A stretch of DNA of 48,532 bases from Bacteroidota bacterium (lineage in GTDB: Bacteria > Bacteroidota > Bacteroidia > J057 > JAJTIE01). The notes under the pieces are model-generated. The model ran no database searches. It was not told where the DNA came from and saw only the letters and a list, made by a program, of their open reading frames with translations. The stretch spans positions 1-48,532 of the forward strand of contig JAJTIE010000033.1 of NCBI GenBank assembly GCA_021300195.1, in the 5' to 3' direction. Positions 1-7,706 of this stretch are shown here, piece after piece. Position 1 is the first letter of the stretch; every line of letters begins with the position of its first letter. The translations under genes were made by a program, and so were the position numbers.

Positions 1-304
1 ATCCGATGAAAGCGGCCTGAAGTTTTTTTCCTAGTTCCTCATCCGCTTTTAGGTTTTTGAATTGTTTTTCTGTCTTATCATTAAGATCATAGAGTTTTGC
101 CAGTGCCGCATCTGATTTTTCTGTGTCTCCACTTTTTTGATGGCGATACCAGTCGCACGTAAGCTGGGCCATTTCCTTGGCGACTTTACTGGGTTTCTTG
201 TCTTCATCTTTTTCGTTTCCGCGAAAAGCAAGCAAGCTAGCGACTATCGTAAGCAGGAGAAGAATAGACAGATGTTTTTTGAACAGGCGTATCGTTTTAA
301 AAAT
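1..304 (-). CDS. Small secreted protein, 3' end cut by the window; start codon unclear
   Basis: The minus-strand frame is open from the left edge to an in-frame TGA at 311-313. It has a basic N-terminus, a hydrophobic stretch (residues about 9-25, core LSILLLLTIVASLLAF) and a charged Lys/Asp/Glu-rich tail, as expected for a small Sec-exported or membrane-anchored protein. No ATG, GTG or TTG lies between the upstream stop and the signal peptide; the only candidates are ATT at 304, ATA at 295 or CTG at 289. The first good internal ATG (about 181) would delete the signal sequence. I therefore give 304 as the outer limit, not a known start. The stretch is visibly more AT-rich than the rest of the window. 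I do not recognise the family. A TAnnTTTG element lies directly upstream. Confidence 0.5.
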   Translation of the reverse strand, partial: MFKTIRLFKKHLSILLLLTIVASLLAFRGNEKDEDKKPSKVAKEMAQLTCDWYRHQKSGDTEKSDAALAKLYDLNDKTEKQFKNLKADEELGKKLQAAFIG

Positions 305-311
305 TACACTT

Positions 312-319
312 CAAATGTA
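312..319 (-). promoter_or_regulatory. TAnnTTTG -7 element upstream of the left-edge gene
   Basis: The minus strand reads TACATTTG, an exact match to the Bacteroidota -7 box. A TTTG lies 14 nt further upstream (334-337), shorter than the usual spacing of about 20, so the -33 assignment is weak. Transcription would begin around 305, almost at the first possible codon of the gene. Confidence 0.45.
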
Positions 320-393
320 TAGAAAAGACGTTTCAAAAAGATTAAACCCTGAAAAGTAAGTAAAACTGGATTACCGGCACGGTGCATGCCCCG

Positions 394-415
394 GCCTGGC
401 TGGGCTTAGCCGGGC
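394..415. terminator. Hairpin downstream of the obgE-lpxK-punA-porin operon
   Basis: GCCTGGCT and AGCCGGGC form an 8-bp stem with one G-T wobble around a 6-nt loop, in the gap between the porin stop (478) and the next minus-strand gene. There is no U-tract, so it may be a transcript-end or stability structure rather than a classical terminator. Confidence 0.3.
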
Positions 416-477
416 GGTCTAGCCACACCAGAGCGGCTGTCTTCTGCAAAGCGAGAGCCCCGCCCTCAAGAAAAGCG

Positions 478-2622
478 CTAGGAGAACAGCCGCCAAGAGA
501 CCCCGAAAGTAAAACTGCGGTGCAGCATGGGGTAGAAAGGGGTAGTGAAGAAGCCCGGATCGGGCAGATTCTGGTTCAGGTGGATAACCTTGACATACAC
601 ATGCGCAGTCTGTATACGCAGGGCTAGCCAGGCATCCAGCTGTAGGTAGGGCTGTAGGCTGCGGCCCAGCTGCGGGTAGCCTAGCTGTAGGCTAGGCTCC
701 AGGGAGAGGGCCTCGAAGTTTGAGCGAAAGCTGGCCTCCAGGCCTAGTTGTATGTCTGCCGGAGTCTTGAAAAACTTATCCTCCCAAAAGATGCGGGCCC
801 GGCCGTACAGCTTGGGTAGATGCAGATCGTAGGCCGCCAGCGAGTCGCCACTGTGGTGGGCCTGCTGCAGCTGCACCTGCCCGTACAGGTAGAAGCGGCC
901 CAGGCGCTGCAGCTGCTCCACCGCCAGGCCTACAAAGCGGTAGGCACTGCCCGTCTGGCGGGTTTCGGCCCGTGCGTTGGTGTAGATAAAATCGCGCACC
1001 TCGCTATAAAAGGGGCTTATTTTCAGATAAGACTGCCGGTAGGGCAGGCCCCGGCGGATGCGGGGCTGGCTATAGGTGTACTGCAGGGTGGCGCGCAGCA
1101 GGCGCACCTCCTCATTGCCCAGGCTGCGGTTGGCAGCATAGGTACTGCTCTGCCAGTAGTATTGCTGCAGGGCTGGGTTCAGGCTGTACAGCTGGCCCTC
1201 TAGCCAGGCATGCAGGGGCTGGTAGTAGCCCTCGTACAGCAGGGGCCGTCTCAGGCCCACGGGTATACGGTAGTTTACCGTATCCACGGCAGTAGAGTCT
1301 AGCATGCGGAACGTGCGCAGCCGGGGCACCACATGCAGGCCCAGGCGGATCTCGGTCTCCGTATCCAGCAGGTCGTTGGTGTGCAGCAGGTAGCGCCCCT
1401 GTAGCCAGGCACCCGGTTTATCGGCATGCGCCGGGGCATCTGTGGGGCGCCTCAGCCCCAGCTGCCCTTCGGCCCCCAGGCCAGTTTTGGTCTGGCGTAG
1501 GCCCAGGGGTAGCTCGCGTACTTCATACTGCCCCAGGCCCCGCAGCTCGGCAGCCAGGGGGCCCAGCTGCCCGCGTAGCTGCACATGGCCCCTGCCCCCA
1601 TACACGCGGTACTGATAGCTGTGCTGCACGGTGGTATCTCCATTCAGCAGCTGGCCGTAGGGGCGGTAGCGCTGGTCATTCAGGCTGGTGTACACAGCGG
1701 GGTCTCTGTAGCGCTGAAAGTACTGGCTGTAGTAGCCCTCAGCCATCAGCTGCAGCCAGTCCTGCCGAAAGGGCTGCCACAGCTGCTTCAGGTTGGCCGT
1801 GCGCAGCCACTGCTCCAGCCGGGCATTTTCCAGCACAATGGGCTCTACCGCGCCCTCAAAGACTTCGTCCAGCGGTGTGTCCTCCTCTACCACCACCCCG
1901 CCATTCAGGCCATCCGTCAGCTCTTGCCAGCTTACACCCGCAAACAGCTGGTAGCGAAAATCGCGGGTGTGTATCCAGTGGTTCCAGTACAGGTTGTAGT
2001 GGTCGGTTACCATGTTTCGGTAGTTGCCCTGGGCAGTGCGCCGGCGGTAGTGCAGGGTGCTGTTCCAGGCGGGCAGCAGGTTCTGGCTAAGCGTTACCCG
2101 CAGCAGCTGGGTGTTGAAGCTGCTCTGGTTGAAGTGCACATGTACCAGAGGCCTGTAGGCATCGTAAAACTCTTGATCTTCGAAGCGGATGAAATAGGCA
2201 GAGGGCTGATTACTAAAGGTGTTTTGCCACAGTCCGGGGGCATACAGCCTGCCAGGCAGGCCATACTGCCAGCGTAGATAGGGCTTGCCAATGAGGCCCA
2301 GGGTCTGCTGGAAGCTGCCTGCCTCCAGGGCCTCGTCCCAGCGGTGCAGGGTGTCCAGGTTCATCAGCACCGTGTCTGTGCCGATCCACCGCTGGCCCAG
2401 GCTGTCCGGCTCATTGGGGTCGGGGTAGCTGTGCTGGCGGTAGGTGGCAAAGGGGGGCAGCTGTGGCTGTACCCGGCTTATGCTGGGCATGGCGGGGCGC
2501 TGTGGGGGTAGCCTTTGTGCCGCCAGGGCTGCGGGCAGCAGCATCCATGCGAGTACGAGCCAAAGGCTACCCCCCATCCGGAGGGACCAGACTGCTGGTA
2601 GGGCCAGATGAAGCTGCTGCAT
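478..2622 (-). CDS. Putative outer-membrane beta-barrel porin (Porin_10-like)
   Basis: This 714-aa protein has an N-terminal signal peptide (hydrophobic segment about residues 17-35, ending in ALAAQ). The rest is rich in Tyr, Trp, Gln and Arg with alternating polar and aromatic residues, the pattern of a large outer-membrane beta barrel. The C-terminus ends in an aromatic-rich strand (FTFGVSWRLFS), typical of barrel proteins recognised by the BAM machinery. It is the last gene of an operon after punA, with a 21-nt gap. In Bacteroidota a 'putative porin' gene often sits beside purine nucleoside phosphorylase and lpxK, which supports the family call. The substrate is unknown; nucleosides are only a guess from context. 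A second ATG at 2577 would also give a usable signal peptide. Confidence 0.7.
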   Translation of the reverse strand: MQQLHLALPAVWSLRMGGSLWLVLAWMLLPAALAAQRLPPQRPAMPSISRVQPQLPPFATYRQHSYPDPNEPDSLGQRWIGTDTVLMNLDTLHRWDEALEAGSFQQTLGLIGKPYLRWQYGLPGRLYAPGLWQNTFSNQPSAYFIRFEDQEFYDAYRPLVHVHFNQSSFNTQLLRVTLSQNLLPAWNSTLHYRRRTAQGNYRNMVTDHYNLYWNHWIHTRDFRYQLFAGVSWQELTDGLNGGVVVEEDTPLDEVFEGAVEPIVLENARLEQWLRTANLKQLWQPFRQDWLQLMAEGYYSQYFQRYRDPAVYTSLNDQRYRPYGQLLNGDTTVQHSYQYRVYGGRGHVQLRGQLGPLAAELRGLGQYEVRELPLGLRQTKTGLGAEGQLGLRRPTDAPAHADKPGAWLQGRYLLHTNDLLDTETEIRLGLHVVPRLRTFRMLDSTAVDTVNYRIPVGLRRPLLYEGYYQPLHAWLEGQLYSLNPALQQYYWQSSTYAANRSLGNEEVRLLRATLQYTYSQPRIRRGLPYRQSYLKISPFYSEVRDFIYTNARAETRQTGSAYRFVGLAVEQLQRLGRFYLYGQVQLQQAHHSGDSLAAYDLHLPKLYGRARIFWEDKFFKTPADIQLGLEASFRSNFEALSLEPSLQLGYPQLGRSLQPYLQLDAWLALRIQTAHVYVKVIHLNQNLPDPGFFTTPFYPMLHRSFTFGVSWRLFS

Positions 2623-2643
2623 GGCTGCTCTATTCGCGCGCTA

Positions 2644-3459
2644 TTAGCACTCGGCAATCAGGCGCTGCATGATGGTGGTCAGCCTGGGTTCTGTGGCATG
2701 GGCCACGGCCAGTATGTCCTCCAGGGCTACCGGCTCCAGGTGGTCTGGGTCGCACTCATCGGTTATCAGGCTCATGGCAAAGGTGCGGATGCCCATGTGC
2801 TGGGCCACAATCACCTCGGGCACCGTGCTCATCCCCACCACATCGGCCCCTATGGTGCGCAGGAAACGGTATTCGGCCCGGGTCTCCAGGTTGGGCCCGG
2901 GTACCGATACATATACGCCCTTGTGCAGGGGTATGTTCTCCTGGGCGGCTATCTGCTCGGCCTGGCGGATCAGCTCGGGGTCGTAGGGGCGGCTCATGTC
3001 GGGGAAACGCGGGCCCAGCTCGTCCAAGTTGGGGCCACGCAGGGGGTTCTCGGGCAGCAGGTTAATGTGGTCATCTATCACCATCAGGCTGCCCTTTTTG
3101 TAGGCCGGGTTTACGGATCCCGCAGCATTGCTCAGGAAGAGCCGATCTATCCCCAGCATCTTCATGATGCGGATGGGGAAGGTAATCTGCTGCATCTCGT
3201 AGCCCTCGTAGTAGTGAAAGCGGCCCTGCATGGCCACCACTTCCTTGCTGCCAATCTTGCCGAAGATCAGCTTGCCAAAGTGACTCTCCACCGTACTGAT
3301 AGGGAAGTGGGGGATGAAGTTGTAGGCCAATGATTTCTCCACCGCTATTACATCGGCCAGCCGGCCCATGCCGGTGCCGAGCACAATGCCTACGGAGGGG
3401 GAGCCAGCGTAATGCTTGCGGATGTAGGTGAGGGTATCCTTAAACTGTATGGGGTTCAT
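2644..3459 (-). CDS. punA: Purine-nucleoside phosphorylase (trimeric PNP family)
   Basis: The protein cleaves purine nucleosides with phosphate to a free base and ribose-1-phosphate in purine salvage. It is 271 aa from the chosen ATG, the usual trimeric PNP length. Visible family blocks are GTGMG (about 28-32), GRFHYYEGY (79-87), SNAAGS (110-115), PGPNLETRAEYR (187-198) and GADVVGMSTVPE (206-217, with the base-site Glu). The SLIT-N motif that holds the base-recognising Asn in human PNP reads SLITDECD here, with Asp234. An upstream ATG at 3495 would overlap lpxK by 56 nt and add 12 atypical residues; the ATG at 3459 overlaps by 20 nt and fits the family better. The gene lies between lpxK and the porin in the obgE operon. 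Confidence 0.92.
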   Translation of the reverse strand: MNPIQFKDTLTYIRKHYAGSPSVGIVLGTGMGRLADVIAVEKSLAYNFIPHFPISTVESHFGKLIFGKIGSKEVVAMQGRFHYYEGYEMQQITFPIRIMKMLGIDRLFLSNAAGSVNPAYKKGSLMVIDDHINLLPENPLRGPNLDELGPRFPDMSRPYDPELIRQAEQIAAQENIPLHKGVYVSVPGPNLETRAEYRFLRTIGADVVGMSTVPEVIVAQHMGIRTFAMSLITDECDPDHLEPVALEDILAVAHATEPRLTTIMQRLIAEC

Positions 3460-4564
3460 GAGAATGTCGGGGTAACTTTTTGACCAAGAGGTCATTCAGG
3501 CGGTCTTTGTTTCTTACGAACGACAAAGATACGGACAAATAATAGAAGGGGTAATGGGCGTAGTGTTCCCAGAACCAGGGCTGGTTTTTCAGGCGGTGGT
3601 AGTCTTTCTCGCTGGTGAGGATGATGGGGGGCTTTCGCAGAAAACTGGCAGCCTGCACCTTGTCATATTTTTTTACGATCCGGTCCAGATCGTCCTGCCG
3701 GTATGCATAGTGATCGGGGAAGGAGAAAGTGCTGTTTACCAGCAGGCCTGCCTCGCCGGCAAACCGGAAGAACTGCTGATTGTTTCCCAGGCCCGAAAAC
3801 ACAATTGCACCCTGCTGGAGCATTTCCGAAACCGGCACCTGCTCGGGCTCGGGCAGGATGCGATACAGGCTTGTGGGCTTTAGGCCTGTGTATACAAACA
3901 GGCTGCTGAGGCCGCGGCGGTGCAGCCAGGAGGCCAGCCGGTGGGCCTGCTCGCTGTGGGTAATCTTGGAGACGATCACGAGGTCGGCCCGTCTCAGCGT
4001 CCATAGCGGATCTCGCTGGCGTCCCAGGGGGAGCATCCACTGTTTCCAGGGCAGCTTGTTGTAGTCAGTCATCACCAGCTCCAGGTCTCGGTGGATGCGG
4101 CGGTGCTGAAAGGCATCGTCCAGTACAATGACCTCCGTATCGGGCTGCTCCTGCAGCAGCCTGCGGGCACCCTGCACGCGGTCCTCGCACACCACCACGG
4201 CCACGTCTGAAAAACGGTTTGCCACCTGCAGGGCCTCGTCGCCCACGTCCTTGTAGCTGTGCAGCCGGGGATCCACACGCAGGTAGCCCCGGGTGCTGCG
4301 GCCATAGCCGCGAGACAGATAGGCCACCCGGTAGCCCAGGCCGCCCAGCTTGCGAATCAGGTACTCGGCCATGATCGTCTTTCCGGTGCCCCCGGTGCTC
4401 AGGTTGCCGATGCTGATAACGAAGGCGTCTACCTTGTGTACAGGTAGTATCTGCCAGTTATAGAGGATGTTTCGTACACTTACCACGATCCAGAAGAGGA
4501 TGGAAAGTGGAAACAGGATAATCACTTTGAGAAGAAACAGAAGGAATTTTACAATAAATTTCAC
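3440..4564 (-). CDS. lpxK: Tetraacyldisaccharide 4'-kinase LpxK
   Basis: LpxK phosphorylates the 4' position of the tetraacyldisaccharide 1-phosphate precursor to make lipid IVA, at the inner face of the cytoplasmic membrane. The 374-aa product has the expected N-terminal hydrophobic helix (about 5-30) followed by the Walker A motif GNLSTGGTGKT (53-63). A conserved DDAFQHR segment follows (about residue 145). The start is GTG at 4564, only 6 nt after the obgE stop; no ATG lies near the N-terminal helix. The 3' end overlaps punA by 20 nt, so translation of the operon is probably coupled. The C-terminal extension is slightly longer than in many LpxK proteins. Confidence 0.93.
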   Translation of the reverse strand: MKFIVKFLLFLLKVIILFPLSILFWIVVSVRNILYNWQILPVHKVDAFVISIGNLSTGGTGKTIMAEYLIRKLGGLGYRVAYLSRGYGRSTRGYLRVDPRLHSYKDVGDEALQVANRFSDVAVVVCEDRVQGARRLLQEQPDTEVIVLDDAFQHRRIHRDLELVMTDYNKLPWKQWMLPLGRQRDPLWTLRRADLVIVSKITHSEQAHRLASWLHRRGLSSLFVYTGLKPTSLYRILPEPEQVPVSEMLQQGAIVFSGLGNNQQFFRFAGEAGLLVNSTFSFPDHYAYRQDDLDRIVKKYDKVQAASFLRKPPIILTSEKDYHRLKNQPWFWEHYAHYPFYYLSVSLSFVRNKDRLNDLLVKKLPRHSHEPHTV

Positions 4565-4570
4565 TGATTG

Positions 4571-5569
4571 TTAAGGGTTTACCATTTTTAGTTTCTTCCA
4601 TAGTTCATCCAGCAGGGCCTGTACACCCTGGCGGGTGATGGCTGAGAAGAAGAGCAGCGGCTCGGGCCAGCTGGCGGCCAGCTTTTTTTGCTCGTCCTCT
4701 GCCAGTAGGTCGGCCTTGCTGATGGCCACCAGGTAGGGGGTGCTGGCCAGCGCAGCTTCGTAGGCCTGCAGCTCCTGCTGCAGTATATGGAACTGTGCCA
4801 GCGGGTCATCCGCATCTGCCGGTACCATGAAGAGTAGTACGGCATTGCGCTCGATATGGCGCAGAAAGCGCGTGCCCAGCCCTTTCCCCTCGCTGGCCCC
4901 CTCGATGATGCCCGGTATATCGGCCATTACGAAAGACTGCCAGTCGCGATACTTCACAATACCCAGGTTGGGCACCAGGGTGGTAAAGGGGTAGTCGGCT
5001 ATCTCGGGCTTGGCAGCCGTCACCACACTCAGCAGGGTGCTCTTGCCTGCATTGGGGAAGCCTACCAGTCCCACATCGGCCAGCACCTTCAGCTCCAGCA
5101 CCAGCACGCGCTCCTGCCCGGGCGTGCCGGGGGTGCTTCTGTCGGGGGTCTGGTTGGTGGCCGTGCGGAAGTGCCAGTTACCCAGGCCCCCATGCCCGCC
5201 GGGCACCACTACTATGCGCTGCCCGTCTTCGTGTATCTCGCCCAGGATGCTGTCTTCCGCTTCATCCCGTATGATTGTGCCCAGGGGTACCTGTAGCACC
5301 TCATCCTTACCCCGCCTTCCATTTTTCTTGGCTCCGCTGCCAGGCTGGCCATGCTCGGCCTTTATAAACTTTCGGTACTTCAGGTCTAGCAGCGTCCACA
5401 GCTGGGCATTGCCTTCCACCACAATGCTGCCCCCATTCCCACCATCCCCGCCATCCGGGCCACCCTTGGGCACGTGTTTCTCTCGGCGCCAGCTGGTAAC
5501 CCCGGCCCCGCCATTACCGCTGGTGCAGTACAGCTTTACGTAGTCAACAAAGTTTTGCTTGGGGGCCAT
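4571..5569 (-). CDS. obgE: GTPase Obg/CgtA
   Basis: Obg is an essential ribosome-associated GTPase acting in 50S subunit maturation and stress responses. The 332-aa protein has the glycine-rich N-terminal Obg fold (GNGGAG, GGPDGGDGGNGG, PGGHGGLGN within residues 1-155), then the G domain with G1 GFPNAGKST (about 170-178), G3 DIPG (217-220) and G4 as SKAD (284-287) rather than NKxD. There is no long C-terminal OCT domain. The longest reading frame would begin with TTG at 5608, but the ATG at 5569 gives the family-typical N-terminus (NFVDYVKL follows) and is preferred. It is the first gene of the minus-strand operon with lpxK, punA and the porin, and is divergent from the mini-lipoprotein gene. 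Confidence 0.95.
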   Translation of the reverse strand: MAPKQNFVDYVKLYCTSGNGGAGVTSWRREKHVPKGGPDGGDGGNGGSIVVEGNAQLWTLLDLKYRKFIKAEHGQPGSGAKKNGRRGKDEVLQVPLGTIIRDEAEDSILGEIHEDGQRIVVVPGGHGGLGNWHFRTATNQTPDRSTPGTPGQERVLVLELKVLADVGLVGFPNAGKSTLLSVVTAAKPEIADYPFTTLVPNLGIVKYRDWQSFVMADIPGIIEGASEGKGLGTRFLRHIERNAVLLFMVPADADDPLAQFHILQQELQAYEAALASTPYLVAISKADLLAEDEQKKLAASWPEPLLFFSAITRQGVQALLDELWKKLKMVNP

Positions 5570-5637
5570 GCGGAGAAAGGAGGGGATCTGTAGTGCTTCG
5601 GACGGCAAACTTGCTAAATTTACCTAAATTTTACGCC

Positions 5638-5742
5638 ATGTCATACCTGAGAATAAGACTTGCTATAGCGGTATGTATCCTGCCGGGTATTTTCATGATG
5701 AACGGCTGTGGTAAGGCAGAATTGGACAAAAGAAAAGACTAG
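5638..5742 (+). CDS. 34-aa lipoprotein
   Basis: The short frame ATG...TAG encodes 34 residues: a basic N-region (MSYLRIRL), a hydrophobic core (AIAVCILPGIFMM) and a lipobox-like MNGC, so Cys24 would be the lipidated residue and only about 11 residues (CGKAELDKRKD) would remain after processing. It sits 21 nt upstream of the lipoprotein methyltransferase gene on the same strand. A near-consensus promoter box TAAATTTT (5624-5631) lies 5 nt before the ATG. Tiny lipoproteins of the entericidin type are known in other bacteria, but I do not recognise this one as a family member. The coding call rests on the signal peptide and lipobox only. Confidence 0.55.
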   Translation: MSYLRIRLAIAVCILPGIFMMNGCGKAELDKRKD

Positions 5743-5763
5743 TAAGAAAGAAAGAAACTTAGT

Positions 5764-6456
5764 ATGCCAAAGAACTACTGTCGTGTATGGCCAGGCCTGG
5801 CCCTGCTGCTATGCCTGGCCACTGCCTGCCAGCCACCCGAGCACGACACCCGTGTGCAGCAGCAAGTAGCCAGTGCCGAGGCCACACGAGAAGAAAAAAC
5901 GTTTAAGGAACAGGTGGAGGCCTTTGAAGACCAGGGCCGAGATGCCTGGCAAAAACCGGAGGCCGTGATTGCCCTTTTCGGCAACCTGACGGGCAAAGTG
6001 GTGGCCGACATTGGAGCCGGATCCGGCTACTTCAGCTTCCGGCTCGCGCGGCAAGCAAGGCAGGCATGGGCGATTGATATAGATCCTCGATTCCTGAAAT
6101 ACATTGAAACCAAAAATGAAGCACAGTCCGAGCCCCTGCCCATAAAGACCCGACTGGGAAAGGCCGACACACCAGGCCTGGCTGCAGGCCTGGTAGATGC
6201 CGTGCTGGTAGTGAATACCTACCACCACATAGATGCCCGCATAGACTACTTCCGGGCCGTGTGGCAAGCAATGAAGCCAGGTGCCCGGCTGGTGGTGGTA
6301 GACTACAAAAAGGGAGACCTGCCCCTGGGGCCACCAGACAAGCTGAAACTTAGCGTGGACACCATGCAGCAGGAACTGAAGGCAGCGGGCTTCCGGCTGC
6401 TGGCTGCAGACCCCGTAGCCCTGCCCTACCAGCATGTGCTGCTGCTAGAGAAATAA
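5764..6456 (+). CDS. Class I SAM-dependent methyltransferase with a lipoprotein signal peptide
   Basis: The 230-aa protein starts with an apparent type II signal peptide (hydrophobic residues about 9-21, lipobox LATAC, Cys22). A charged linker follows, then a Rossmann-type methyltransferase domain (about 60-230) with motif I VADIGAGSGYFSFRLA (about 79-94), an acidic post-motif residue in AIDIDP, and the motif-IV-like NTYHHI. It ends without an added domain. Predicted methyltransferases with signal peptides exist in Bacteroidota and Proteobacteria, but their substrates are not known to me. If lipidated and exported the enzyme would face a compartment without an obvious SAM supply, so an inner-leaflet or noncanonical location is possible. 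It follows a 34-aa lipoprotein gene by 21 nt, probably as one operon. Confidence 0.8.
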   Translation: MPKNYCRVWPGLALLLCLATACQPPEHDTRVQQQVASAEATREEKTFKEQVEAFEDQGRDAWQKPEAVIALFGNLTGKVVADIGAGSGYFSFRLARQARQAWAIDIDPRFLKYIETKNEAQSEPLPIKTRLGKADTPGLAAGLVDAVLVVNTYHHIDARIDYFRAVWQAMKPGARLVVVDYKKGDLPLGPPDKLKLSVDTMQQELKAAGFRLLAADPVALPYQHVLLLEK

Positions 6457-6719
6457 GCACCGGCGTGTACTGCCTTGGGTGCTCTCCCCCAGCGGGATGG
6501 CATAGGAGCCCCGCAGGCCAGGGCGTTTTGCAGCTTTTTAATAATCCGGGGTATTTGCAGCTGTATTGGCAGCCAAAGTGGAACCCTCGTTCTTTGACCC
6601 AAATAATACGGCTTGCTTCTTAGTCGTTTCATTTTGCGCGTTCGTCGAAAAATCGCGCTAATTATATAGAACACATGGTATATATGCTTAATCAATTCAA
6701 CTAGCAAATAGAAGAAACT

Positions 6720-6920
6720 ATGGCTACACCTGTAAGCACCGCGCAACACGCCACTCAGATAGATGCCGCTTCTATCAATATGGTGATACTCTGGAAGGCT
6801 ATGAAAGAAATAGACATCTATTTCTCCAATATGTCTGTGGTAACCAGACCGCTGCCCGAAAGTGGGCAGCTGCTGAACGACCTGCGCAGGCAGGACGTGA
6901 AGGTGGTAGTAATGGACTAG
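6720..6920 (+). CDS. Hypothetical 66-aa protein
   Basis: ATG at 6720 to TAG at 6920 encodes a soluble, mixed-charge peptide with no signal or membrane segment; the central part (NMVILWKAMKEIDIYFSNM) could form an amphipathic helix and the end (VKVVVMD) a strand. It lies alone in an approximately 700-nt stretch between the methyltransferase and the tRNA-Cys, after 263 nt of AT-richer non-coding DNA. An antisense frame covers it but looks like a shadow. I do not recognise the family. The evidence is an intact frame with a plausible start only. Confidence 0.42.
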   Translation: MATPVSTAQHATQIDAASINMVILWKAMKEIDIYFSNMSVVTRPLPESGQLLNDLRRQDVKVVVMD

Positions 6921-7131
6921 TGCACAGATTGCGGTTTCGGCACATTTTTGGCGCATGGGGGGATGCCTATTCCGCTTGTATCGTTCCCTGCTGCCACCGG
7001 GCTGCCTGGCACCGGCTTACTCCGGCCCTGTACGGCCGTGTCACCTCTTATCAGCGTACACACCTTGGCCAGAGCGGCCGGAAATATCATTTCACGAACA
7101 TCATTATTGAGGGATAGCCCGTAAATTAAAT

Positions 7132-7160
7132 AAAAAGCCCGCCTGGAAAGCGGGCTTTTT
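7132..7160 (-). terminator. Rho-independent terminator of tRNA-Cys
   Basis: AAAAAGCCCGC and GCGGGCTTTTT form a perfect 11-bp inverted repeat around a 7-nt loop (CTGGAAA on the plus strand). It starts 2 nt beyond the mature 3' end of the minus-strand tRNA and has a T-run on both strands, so it can work in both directions. Confidence 0.88.
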
Positions 7161-7161
7161 G

Positions 7162-7232
7162 AGGTACCAGAGGGACTCGAACCCCCGTACAGGCTTTTGC
7201 AGAGCCTTGCCTAGCCACTCGGCCATGGTACC
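7162..7232 (-). tRNA. tRNA-Cys (anticodon GCA)
   Basis: The minus strand folds into a full cloverleaf of 71 nt. The acceptor stem is GGTACCA/TGGTACC, the D arm GCC-GAGTGGCTA-GGC, the anticodon arm AGGCT-CTGCAAA-AGCCT with GCA at 34-36, the variable loop GTACG, and the T arm GGGGG-TTCGAGT-CCCTC with one G-T pair. The discriminator is T. CCA is not encoded and must be added by the nucleotidyltransferase. It has its own promoter box at 7250-7257 and a terminator immediately after. Confidence 0.97.
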
Positions 7233-7249
7233 CGGGCTTTAGCTGGCTG

Positions 7250-7257
7250 CAAAGTTA
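7250..7257 (-). promoter_or_regulatory. TAnnTTTG -7 element for tRNA-Cys
   Basis: The minus strand reads TAACTTTGCAG, the same extended string as in the rpsT promoter. Transcription would start about 7243, some 10 nt before the mature tRNA 5' end. No TTG is seen at the -33 position. Confidence 0.6.
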
Positions 7258-7361
7258 GCATAAAAAGCACACGACTACATCCACCAATAGGGGAAGGCCA
7301 TCCGGTTTTTTTGCTTAGTCTGCACCGAATGGCTTTATTCGCACACACGTTGCACCCCGCC

Positions 7362-7706
7362 ATGCCCTACCTATACCACGCTGCTACCGAGGCCGACTGG
7401 CAAAAAGCCCTGAATACGGGCACCTATGTACCCGCGGCATTTGCCCAGGAGGGCTTTATCCACCTAAGCACGCGCAGTACGCTGCCGCAAAGCGTAGACC
7501 TGCACTGCGCGGCGCTGGAGCGTGTAGTGGTGCTGGTACTGAGTGAGCGGCTGCTGAACCCAAAACTGCAATGGGTGCCGGTGCCCAGCAGGGGCGACCG
7601 GTTTCCGCACTACCCGGCACGCCTGCCGATAGACCTGGTGGTAGACGTGGCCGTGGTAGAAAGAGGCCAGAATGGCGAATGGGACTGGAGCGACTTTGGC
7701 TACTAG
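7362..7706 (+). CDS. DUF952 family protein
   Basis: A 114-aa cytoplasmic protein with the DUF952 pattern: an N-terminal YLYHAATEADWQ, then FAQEGFIHLSTRSTLPQ (about 27-43) with the conserved GFIH/S segment, and a C-terminal DRFPHYPARLPIDLVV. The family is about 100-120 aa and of unknown biochemical role. Upstream TTG (7311) and ATG (7329) codons are in frame, but the ATG at 7362 starts just before the conserved domain and matches family length. Its stop codon lies at the edge of a strong inverted repeat that precedes the bacilliredoxin gene. Confidence 0.85.
   Translation: MPYLYHAATEADWQKALNTGTYVPAAFAQEGFIHLSTRSTLPQSVDLHCAALERVVVLVLSERLLNPKLQWVPVPSRGDRFPHYPARLPIDLVVDVAVVERGQNGEWDWSDFGY

Noticed and set aside
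1585-2277. 230-aa plus-strand ORF antisense to the porin
   Set aside because: It mirrors the coding frame of the porin gene, has no family motif, and lacks a promoter or neighbour on that strand.
6426-6956. 176-aa minus-strand ORF over the 3' end of the methyltransferase and the small ORF
   Set aside because: It crosses an AT-rich non-coding spacer, has no recognisable domain, and overlaps better-supported genes.
6920-7117. 65-aa plus-strand ORF before the tRNA-Cys terminator
   Set aside because: Composition is Cys/His/Arg-rich and irregular, with a non-ATG start and no signal of coding.
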